DNA from: CAYIYO01 sp964367715
GTDB taxonomy: Bacteria > Chlamydiota > Chlamydiia > Chlamydiales > Criblamydiaceae
NCBI GenBank assembly: GCA_964367715.1
Contig: CAYIYO010000013.1
Span: 1 to 39,936 of the forward strand
Direction: 5' to 3'
DNA length: 39,936 nt
The position numbers and the translations under genes were made by a program. The notes beneath the pieces are model-generated. The model was not told where the DNA came from, did no database searches, and worked only from the letters and a program-made list of their open reading frames with translations. Shown here piece after piece: positions 33,876 to 39,936 of the stretch. Positions within the stretch are counted from its first letter, which is position 1. The number at the start of each line of letters is the position of its first letter.

Positions 33876-34325
33876 TTAATCCGTTCGAATGGCCCAAATA
33901 GCTTCAGTATGAAAATACTGGTTGAGTTTGACGCCGGCGATGGAGCCAAGGGTGATTCCTGTGGCGATGCCTGGATCTAATACTGCGAAAAGAGCAGTGG
34001 CAACAAGGAGGCAGACCTTTCCTGTTCCGCAAGAGTTGCTATAGTAATCCTTTAAAGATTCCCCAATATTTTCCATCTGTCGAGGAAGAAAGTAGCCAAG
34101 AGCAGTTCCGGCGACGAGGCCGAGAGAGAAGGAAAAGGGTTTAAGAAATAATTTGAAAGCTGCTAGGGCGATCCCTGAAACAGCTAGGGCGGCTGTGCAA
34201 AGGCGTGGGTGAGTGCGATTAAAATCAGAGATCTTATTTTCCGCGGAAGAAATAAAAGTATTTAGTTTAGCGTCTGTTTCACAGAAAAAAATAGATACTT
34301 GATTTTTTATTTCACTGAATTCCAT
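33876..34325 (-). CDS. Small two-lobe membrane protein, Inc-like candidate
   Basis: 149 aa; a strong AAGGGGG ribosome site before the ATG. A soluble N-terminus (1-40) leads to hydrophobic lobe 1 (about 41-81), a polar loop, and lobe 2 (about 103-132). No signal peptide. It is related to the gene at 32634-33041 (F-x-LGLV-x-G then IG-x2-L). It lies downstream of the LcrH-like gene on the opposite strand. Function unknown; Inc-like by layout only. Confidence 0.62.
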   Translation of the reverse strand: MEFSEIKNQVSIFFCETDAKLNTFISSAENKISDFNRTHPRLCTAALAVSGIALAAFKLFLKPFSFSLGLVAGTALGYFLPRQMENIGESLKDYYSNSCGTGKVCLLVATALFAVLDPGIATGITLGSIAGVKLNQYFHTEAIWAIRTD

Positions 34326-34369
34326 AGAATCCCCCTTGATTAGCTCTTAGAATAGATCAAATTCTATTT

Positions 34370-35827
34370 TTATTCAATATTTATCTTATCCTTAAGGAGT
34401 TGGTTGACGATCTGTGGGGAGGCTTTTCCTTTGGATAATTTCATCACTTGACCGACCAAATAGGCAAAGGCTTTGTCCCTTCCTGCTTTAAAATCGACGA
34501 CAGAGGCTTGATTTTCGCTGAGGACTTTATTGACAAATGTTTCGATCAGTGCGGTGTCGTCCATCGGCTGAAAATCGGGATTTTCTTTGACGATCTGTTG
34601 AGGATCTTTCTCTGGATGTGCAAGCATCGCATCAGCCACAGCTTTTGCAATTTTTCCGTTGATGGTGCCGTTGTCGATCATGTTAACAAGGTGTGCGAGG
34701 TGAAGGGGGGGGATGCCAACTTCAATCAGGTTTTTTCCAGATTCTTTGAGACGACCGGCGAATTCGACAATCATCCAGTTGCACACATTGCGTGCATTTT
34801 TACATTCTTTGAGGACCTCTTCAAAGTAGTCGGAGAGCTTTTTTTCGCTTGTGATGACGAATGCGCTGTCTGGGGCGAGGCCAAGTTCTTTGATGTAGCG
34901 ACGTTCGCGTTGTAGGGGAAGTTCTGGAAGCAGTGCGCGTATTTCTTCGATGTATGCTTCTGTGAGGATGATGGGAACGAGATCCGGTTCTGGAAAGTAG
35001 CGATAGTCGTCTGCAGCCTCTTTGCGGCGCATGAGAACCGTTGTTTTGCGTTCGGGATCCCAGCGGTAAGTCGAGGGAGTGATGATCTCTTCGTGTGGTT
35101 TCTCGGGTTCGCTTTCGTAGGCTTTGATTTGGCGTTTGACTTCGGATTCAATCGCCATCTGCATGTAAGAAAAGGAATTCAAATTTTTAATTTCAATTTT
35201 GTTTCGTAGAGTGGTGTCGCCTTTAGGACGGACCGAGATGTTGACATCGAAGCGGAGTGAGCCTTCTTCCATGTTGCAGTCGGAGACGTCGAGGTATTCG
35301 AGGATTGCCCGTACTGCCATTGCATAGGCCACGGCATCTTCAGGACTGTGCATGCAGGCTTCGGAAACAATTTCAACGAGAGGAACGCCTGCACGGTTGT
35401 AGTCGACGCCAGCGAAGTTAGGGAAGTGTTTGAGCATTCCTGCATCGTCTTCCAGGTGGACACGATTGACCGCGAACGTTTTTTCTTCTCCATTGACTTC
35501 TGCGGTGACCGTTCCACCAATGACGATCGGCTCGTCGAATTGTGTGATTTGGAAGTTGCGCGGACTGTCAGGATAAAAGTAAGATTTGCGGTCGAATTTG
35601 CTGAAGTGAGCAACGTGGGCATTGAGTGCGCAGCCTAGCTGAACGGCTTTTCGCACCGCTTCTTTGTTTAGTACTGGTAACGCGCCAGGCTGGCCTGTGC
35701 ATACTTCGCTGATATTTGTGTTGGGCTCGTCTCCAAAGCGGTTGGGAGCGCTGCTAAAGAGTTTTGATTTAGTATTGAGCTCGGAGTGAATTTCTAAACC
35801 GATGACTGTTTCCCATTGCTGTTTCAT
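34370..35827 (-). CDS. gatB: Asp-tRNA(Asn)/Glu-tRNA(Gln) amidotransferase subunit B
   Basis: tRNA-binding and kinase subunit of GatCAB, which amidates mischarged Glu-tRNA(Gln) or Asp-tRNA(Asn). 485 aa. It has the signature start WETVIGLEIHSELNTKSKLFS, then RKSYFYPDSPRNFQITQFD and LRFDVNISVRP, and the C-terminal YqeY/tail domain ending VNQLLKDK. AAGGAA lies about nine bases before the ATG, and the gene begins 13 bases after gatA. Order C-A-B is the chlamydial one. Confidence 0.96.
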   Translation of the reverse strand: MKQQWETVIGLEIHSELNTKSKLFSSAPNRFGDEPNTNISEVCTGQPGALPVLNKEAVRKAVQLGCALNAHVAHFSKFDRKSYFYPDSPRNFQITQFDEPIVIGGTVTAEVNGEEKTFAVNRVHLEDDAGMLKHFPNFAGVDYNRAGVPLVEIVSEACMHSPEDAVAYAMAVRAILEYLDVSDCNMEEGSLRFDVNISVRPKGDTTLRNKIEIKNLNSFSYMQMAIESEVKRQIKAYESEPEKPHEEIITPSTYRWDPERKTTVLMRRKEAADDYRYFPEPDLVPIILTEAYIEEIRALLPELPLQRERRYIKELGLAPDSAFVITSEKKLSDYFEEVLKECKNARNVCNWMIVEFAGRLKESGKNLIEVGIPPLHLAHLVNMIDNGTINGKIAKAVADAMLAHPEKDPQQIVKENPDFQPMDDTALIETFVNKVLSENQASVVDFKAGRDKAFAYLVGQVMKLSKGKASPQIVNQLLKDKINIE

Positions 35828-35840
35828 ATCTAATATTTCC

Positions 35841-37295
35841 TTACTTAGCTAATTCTGGGAGTTCTGTATGATAGGAAGTCGCTTTTTCAAATGCGTGTGC
35901 GATGGAGAGGACATTGACATCGCCTTTTTGTGGTCCGATGAGCTGAAGGCCGATCGGTTTTCCCTCCGCTGTGAATCCGGCAGGGATGCTCACAGCAGGA
36001 ACTCCTGCGAGGTTGATAGAGATCGTATAGATGTCTTCCAAATACATTGTCACAGGGTCCTTGATGGCTCCGCGTGCAAAGGCACCGGCCGGAGTCACTG
36101 GCATTGCAAGGACTTCACATTTTTTGAAAGCTTCTTGGTAGCCGCGAACGATTAAGGTCCGTACTTTTTGTGCTTTTCTGTAGTAAGCATCTTGATAGCC
36201 GGCAGATAAGACATAGGTTCCGAGAAGGATACGACGCTTCACTTCTGTTCCAAAGCCTTCTTCTTTGGAGAAGTTATAGACTTCTCTAAGAGTCTTGGCT
36301 TGGGGGGAGCGGACGCCGTAGCGGACTCCATCGAAGCGTGCAAGGTTTGTCGATGCTTCTGCTGTAGCTAAAATGTAGTAAACCGGCAGAGAATGTTTGA
36401 TGATGCTGAGATCAATTTCAACGATGGTAGCCCCCAGCTGTTTGTAGGTCTCGATCGCTTCCATAAAAAGACGCTTGGGTTCCTCTGCAAGCTGTTCTAG
36501 CAGCTTCCAAGGCACGCCGATCTTCACTCCTTTTACGTCGCTGCGCATCTTGTCGAGGTAGGATTCCGGAGCATTCGCGATGCTTGTTGAATCTTTTTCG
36601 CAGTGACGACCAATGATTTCCATCACTAACGCAGCATCCGCAACAGTTGTTGTTAGGGGTCCGATTTGATCGAGGGAAGATCCAAATGCCACCAATCCAT
36701 AGCGCGAAACACGTCCATAGGTCGGCTTGAATCCGGTTACTCCGCAGAAGGAAGCCGGTTGACGGATTGATCCGCCCGTGTCGGTACCAAGGGCGATTGG
36801 ACAGAGGCGGGCGGCGACGGCAGCAGCTGAACCACCAGAGGATCCGCCAGGCACGCAGGATAGGTTCCACGGATTGTTTGTTGCTTTTGCAGCAGAATTT
36901 TCTGTTGAAGATCCCATGGCAAATTCGTCGAGATTAACTTTTCCAATGAGGATCGCATCTTCTGCTTCTAATAGCTCTACAGCTGTGGCGGCAAAAGGGG
37001 CACGGTAGTTGGATAGGAATTTTGATGCGCAGGTCGTGAGTTCGCCTTTGATGTGAATGTTATCTTTAATCGCGATAGGGACACCTGCGAGTTTTCCTAA
37101 AGGCTCTCGAGCGGCGCGTTTTTTGTCGAGTGCTTCTGCCTGTTTGAGGGCGCGTGCGTCGAGGACCTGGAGGAACGATCCGACGTCGGTGTCATGGGAG
37201 GCAATACGAGCGATAAAATGGCGAACAATTTCTACTGCGGTATAAGTGCCATCAAGAAATTTATTGTGAAGTTCAATAGCGGAAAGACGATGCAT
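35841..37295 (-). CDS. gatA: Glutamyl-tRNA(Gln) amidotransferase subunit A
   Basis: Amidase-signature subunit that releases ammonia from glutamine for GatB. 484 aa. The Ser-cisSer-Lys triad is K77 (AIKDNI), S152 (GGSSGGSA) and S176 (TGGSIRQPA), at positions matching characterised GatA. GAGGAA in the end of gatC serves as ribosome site; the gene starts two bases after the gatC stop. Confidence 0.96.
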   Translation of the reverse strand: MHRLSAIELHNKFLDGTYTAVEIVRHFIARIASHDTDVGSFLQVLDARALKQAEALDKKRAAREPLGKLAGVPIAIKDNIHIKGELTTCASKFLSNYRAPFAATAVELLEAEDAILIGKVNLDEFAMGSSTENSAAKATNNPWNLSCVPGGSSGGSAAAVAARLCPIALGTDTGGSIRQPASFCGVTGFKPTYGRVSRYGLVAFGSSLDQIGPLTTTVADAALVMEIIGRHCEKDSTSIANAPESYLDKMRSDVKGVKIGVPWKLLEQLAEEPKRLFMEAIETYKQLGATIVEIDLSIIKHSLPVYYILATAEASTNLARFDGVRYGVRSPQAKTLREVYNFSKEEGFGTEVKRRILLGTYVLSAGYQDAYYRKAQKVRTLIVRGYQEAFKKCEVLAMPVTPAGAFARGAIKDPVTMYLEDIYTISINLAGVPAVSIPAGFTAEGKPIGLQLIGPQKGDVNVLSIAHAFEKATSYHTELPELAK

Positions 37296-37297
37296 GA

Positions 37298-37621
37298 TTA
37301 GGCTTCCTCTTCAAATGATGTTGTGTTTTTTGCGATGACGGGAGGAACGCGGACGAGGCCACCTGTATGGGCAGGGGCATTGGACAGAAAAACGTCGCGC
37401 GGTAAAACGGCGCCGACAACATCCTCACGGAAGACATTTGACATTTCAGCCAATACGTTGTTGCATGCAGGAACGTCGCTAGTGTCAATCTCTTGCAGTT
37501 GATCAAAGTAGCCTAGAATGCTTTGAAGATCTTTTAAAAGCATATCCTGTTCTTCTTCTGTGCATTCGATCCGAGAAAGTTCGGTTAGCTTACGGATTGT
37601 TTCCTTGTCTAAATCTGCCAT
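37298..37621 (-). CDS. gatC: Glutamyl-tRNA(Gln) amidotransferase subunit C
   Basis: Small clamp subunit that stabilises GatA and GatB. 107 aa, with the family pattern IRKLTELSRIECTEEE at the N-terminus and LREDxV-like FREDVV followed by NAPAH near residue 82. AAGGA lies six bases before the ATG. It is the first gene of the gatCAB operon. Confidence 0.93.
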   Translation of the reverse strand: MADLDKETIRKLTELSRIECTEEEQDMLLKDLQSILGYFDQLQEIDTSDVPACNNVLAEMSNVFREDVVGAVLPRDVFLSNAPAHTGGLVRVPPVIAKNTTSFEEEA

Positions 37622-37687
37622 GGCTGTTCCTTAAAAATTCGATAATGATGCCTGCACATTATACGTCAGATAAACCTATTATGCAAG

Positions 37688-37734
37688 TATACACAAGTGA
37701 AATCAAGAATCGGTTTTTGAATTCACTTGTGTAT
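37688..37734. repeat. Palindromic repeat C
   Basis: TATACACAAGTGAAATC to TTTTTGAATTCACTTGTGTAT, second full copy of the element at 28437-28485. It lies between the divergent gatC and SDR genes. Confidence 0.82.
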
Positions 37735-37786
37735 GCATCACAACCCTTGTTCAATTCTCTAAAAAAAACTATATTAAATTTTAATT

Positions 37787-37806
37787 TATACCGAACGTGA
37801 TTCAAA
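37787..37806. repeat. Repeat B left arm only, next to SDR start
   Basis: TATACCGAACGTGATTCAAA matches the first 20 bases of repeat B copies. It stops at the AAAGGAG ribosome site of the following gene, nine bases before the ATG, so the rest of the element is absent. Confidence 0.55.
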
Positions 37807-37815
37807 GGAGAAAAA

Positions 37816-38700
37816 ATGAAAATTATTATCGCCGGAGCAAGTGGGTTTGTTGGAAAAGCTTTGGTGTCCGCTTTGAAAAAAGAAGGACACACCTTATACC
37901 TTCTCACGAGGGGGCCTTCCCAGCCGGAAGCAGGAAAATCTCATTGGGATCCGGAGCACGGAGAGATAGACCGTAAAATTCTTGAAGGAAGTGATGTCTG
38001 GATCAATTTAGCCGGAGAAAATATTGCCGGACGGCGATGGACGGAAAAATATAAAGAAAAAATTTTAAACAGCAGGGTAAAAGGAACACGCCTAATCGCA
38101 GAAACAGCAGCCACATTAGAAAAGCCTCCAAAGGTCATCATCAACGCTTCCGCCACCGGCTATTATGGCGACCGCGGAGAAGAAATTTTAACCGAAGAGA
38201 GTGCGCCAGGAAAAGGATTTCTCGCTAATGTTTGTCAACAGTGGGAAGCGGCATTGGATCCGGCAGAAGCACAAGGGATTCGCGTCGTTAAGATGCGCTT
38301 TGGCGTTGTATTAGGAAAAGAAGGCGGATTTCTCAAGCAAGTGACCCTTCCTTTTAAGCTCTGTTTGGGCGGAGTCATCGGATCAGGAAAGCAGTGGATG
38401 AGCTGGGTAGCTCTTGAAGATTTGGTTCAGGCGGTGCTTTTTGTGATCAATGAGCCGAGTTGTCAGGGGGTATATAATGTTGTGGCTCCTCATCCGGTGA
38501 CCAATAAAGAATTTACAACCGCTCTAGGAAAAACATTGCATCGTCCTACGATTTTTCCTTTACCAGCGGGGGTGGCGCGTGTAGTTTTTGGAGAGATGGC
38601 GGATGCTTTGATGCTAAGCAGCACGCGAGTCTTACCTGTACGATTAGAGCGGTCAGGATTTATCTTCCGGGATCCCGAAATTAAACATGCATTGCGTTAA
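37816..38700 (+). CDS. TIGR01777-type (YfcH) SDR-family nucleoside-sugar epimerase-like protein
   Basis: 294 aa; AAAGGAG ribosome site before the ATG. It has the extended-SDR nucleotide loop IIAGASGFVGKAL (4-16), then NLAGENIAGRRWT and SRVKGTR, the Y-containing SATGYYGDRGEE, and FGVVLGKEGG; the C-terminal GSGKQWMSWVALEDL and the final ALR match the YfcH/SULA family closely. Members bind NADP; their biological substrate is not established. It stands alone, with a possible terminator downstream. Confidence 0.88.
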   Translation: MKIIIAGASGFVGKALVSALKKEGHTLYLLTRGPSQPEAGKSHWDPEHGEIDRKILEGSDVWINLAGENIAGRRWTEKYKEKILNSRVKGTRLIAETAATLEKPPKVIINASATGYYGDRGEEILTEESAPGKGFLANVCQQWEAALDPAEAQGIRVVKMRFGVVLGKEGGFLKQVTLPFKLCLGGVIGSGKQWMSWVALEDLVQAVLFVINEPSCQGVYNVVAPHPVTNKEFTTALGKTLHRPTIFPLPAGVARVVFGEMADALMLSSTRVLPVRLERSGFIFRDPEIKHALR

Positions 38701-38779
38701 CTTATTAATTGAATAAATAGACTAACGACGAAAGAGAGGTGAGAGGATGTCTGGAGTGGAAGAGTTATTGATGAATTGG

Positions 38780-38816
38780 GCCCCCCTCCCTCTCTCTCTT
38801 CTCTGTGGGCTTTTTT
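38780..38816 (+). terminator. Possible terminator after the SDR gene
   Basis: GCCC and GGGC arms bracket a pyrimidine-rich loop, and six T follow (38811-38816). The stem is short, so the call rests mainly on position and the T-run. Confidence 0.4.
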
Positions 38817-38821
38817 CTTGT

Positions 38822-38869
38822 TATACCGCTCGTGATTCGAAAATCAAATTTTGATTTGACTTGTGTATA
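38822..38869. repeat. Hybrid repeat: left arm B, right arm C
   Basis: TATACCGCTCGTGATTCG at the left is the repeat-B arm; TTTGACTTGTGTATA at the right is the repeat-C arm, joined through ATCAAATTTTGA. The outer ends are not complementary beyond TATAC/GTATA. Confidence 0.78.
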
Positions 38870-38870
38870 A

Positions 38871-39803
38871 CTAGAAACTAATCACCACTTCTGCCCCCGC
38901 GTAGGCCGATCCATCAAGGTCAAAAGTTTGTGTATTATGATTGTGTTTGTTGGCAATCTTCAACTGGCCCGCTTTTACCGTGGAGCCTGCATGCACATTG
39001 AGTTCGATGAAAGGATCGTACTTGTAGTTGATCCCCAGTTCCACCCCAGCATTTGTATATCTGAAAACAGCCCCCGGAAGCGGTTCATCCCATCCTGCAC
39101 GGTGGCGCACATCGAAGAAGCGCATACCCAATTCGGCGCTCCAATTTTTATTAATTGTATAGCCAAGAGAAATATCTGTTGGATAGACAATATTTAATTT
39201 CCATTTTTCCGCGAATTGCCAGTCAAACCCAAAAATAGGGTAGACGTGGTCCATTAACATCCCTGTTTCTGCAATAAAACCAATATGCATTCCGACGTCA
39301 CAGCTGTATTCGTAACGGCCCCACATCACGGCGTCAAAAGTGAGGTAATGATTGAAGTCCATGTAATGGGTATCGACTGTCGCTGTTAGCTGTCCTCTCC
39401 AAAGCCAATCGCTCATGCGGTTGCTGTAGAGACGTAGGCTTGCCGAGGCGGTGTTGAAGTGATTTTCGGTGAAGTAAGGGTTTTCCTTCCAATTGAGGTA
39501 GGTGCGGTCATAGCCCAGAGCAAACGCATAGGCTTCTCTATGTTCTGGTAAGTAGCAAAAGGCCATCCCAAAGCGGGTACTAAATTGATTAAAGGTGAGG
39601 TGTTGCCCCTCGAAGCCCTTCTTATCGATTTTCGCTTTGCTTATACCATCCGCTTCTATTTCAAGGCGAAAAGGCCCAGGTTGTCTTACGATGTCTTGGA
39701 TATCTTCTGATCCTACGATCCCGTCGTCGATAATGGCATATCCTGTTGCATGTAAGAGAACAAGCGTTAAAGTCGAAAGAGAGAGTAGTCTTGCTATTTT
39801 CAC
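38871..39803 (-). CDS. Predicted outer-membrane beta-barrel protein, unknown function
   Basis: 310 aa, GTG start with GGAG five bases upstream. The signal peptide covers about residues 1-23. The mature part has many alternating aromatic strands (for example YAFALGYDRTYLNW, AELGMRFFDVRHR, AGVELGINYKY) and the chain ends in ...VVISF, the C-terminal Phe signal recognised by the Bam machinery. It has no cysteine framework like MOMP. It is probably a surface protein or porin-like barrel of environmental chlamydiae; the exact role is unknown. A good promoter lies 87 bases upstream. Confidence 0.75.
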   Translation of the reverse strand: MKIARLLSLSTLTLVLLHATGYAIIDDGIVGSEDIQDIVRQPGPFRLEIEADGISKAKIDKKGFEGQHLTFNQFSTRFGMAFCYLPEHREAYAFALGYDRTYLNWKENPYFTENHFNTASASLRLYSNRMSDWLWRGQLTATVDTHYMDFNHYLTFDAVMWGRYEYSCDVGMHIGFIAETGMLMDHVYPIFGFDWQFAEKWKLNIVYPTDISLGYTINKNWSAELGMRFFDVRHRAGWDEPLPGAVFRYTNAGVELGINYKYDPFIELNVHAGSTVKAGQLKIANKHNHNTQTFDLDGSAYAGAEVVISF

Positions 39804-39889
39804 GGGAGCTCCAATTTATTGGGTTCATACCACTGATGCGCTGATGATGCAATGCTGCGGATTTTTTCGCTACCAGAGGCTAAAATTTA

Positions 39890-39917
39890 ATTTTATTTAT
39901 TTCCCCTCTATTGTCAA
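39890..39917 (-). promoter_or_regulatory. Sigma-70-like promoter of the outer-membrane protein gene
   Basis: On the minus strand a perfect TTGACA (39917-39912), a 16-base spacer and TAAAAT (39895-39890). Transcription would start near 39883, giving a leader of about 80 bases. Confidence 0.6.
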
Positions 39918-39936
39918 GACTATTTTCTTTTTAGAT

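Noticed and set aside
38747..38854. 35-codon reading frame with a purine-rich ribosome-like site after the SDR gene
   Set aside because: It runs through a likely terminator and ends inside a hybrid repeat, so the last ten residues are repeat-encoded. No sign of coding constraint.
8700..39690. Shared GPFR(V/L)EI stretch in the secreted protein at 7987-8901 and the outer-membrane protein at 38871-39803
   Set aside because: Seven residues in otherwise dissimilar proteins; likely coincidence or a common beta-strand. Not enough to claim a family.

Overview
The window looks like chromosome of an environmental ('Chlamydia-like') member of the phylum Chlamydiae. Four things point there. The tyrP / ftsY / sucC / sucD neighbourhood matches the order known from Chlamydia trachomatis. 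There is a gatC-gatA-gatB cluster and an LcrH/SycD-type type III secretion chaperone. There are several short proteins with paired hydrophobic lobes, the layout of inclusion-membrane (Inc) proteins. There are eukaryote-like effector candidates: two protein-kinase-like proteins and a Ulp1/C48 protease. By eye G+C is moderate (low to mid 40s %), and gene content (arginine succinyltransferase operon, heptose genes, a CHASE sensor kinase) is richer than in the pathogenic Chlamydiaceae, so a Waddlia- or Criblamydia-like lineage is plausible. I cannot fix the genus. No rRNA, tRNA, CRISPR array or transposase was seen.

Layout. 1-2.4 kb: tyrP transporter, then two secreted Gly/His/Tyr-rich small proteins on the minus strand. 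2.4-8 kb: ftsY (minus) diverging from a plus-strand run sucC-sucD-M50 protease-unknown 450-aa protein. 8-11.3 kb: a secreted unknown protein (minus), then hldD-hldE (kinase domain only). 11.3-17.5 kb: a minus-strand operon of CHASE histidine kinase, a double-receiver SpoIIE-type phosphatase and a large FAD/Fe-S dehydrogenase. 17.6-24.05 kb: a tightly overlapping minus-strand arginine catabolism operon (M20 hydrolase, aminotransferase, AstA, AstD, AstB). 24.1-29.5 kb: an accessory stretch with two related kinase-like proteins, an Inc-like membrane protein and a Ulp1-like protease, separated by palindromic repeats. 29.6-32.6 kb: trmB, two unknown proteins and xerC in overlapping array. 32.6-34.3 kb: an LcrH-like chaperone flanked by two distantly related two-lobe membrane proteins. 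34.4-37.6 kb: gatC-gatA-gatB (minus). 37.8-39.9 kb: a YfcH-type SDR and an outer-membrane barrel-like protein.

How it fits together. The AST operon converts arginine plus succinyl-CoA to glutamate and succinate; sucCD (separate operon) can re-make succinyl-CoA. The usual last enzyme AstE is not in the operon; a carboxypeptidase-G2-like M20 hydrolase sits in its place. The accessory stretch is best read as a host-interaction locus. Three related families of short TATAC...GTATA palindromic repeats (called A, B and C here) lie in intergenic spaces across the window, including inside a terminator loop and as hybrids carrying arms of two families. They are the most unusual non-coding feature.
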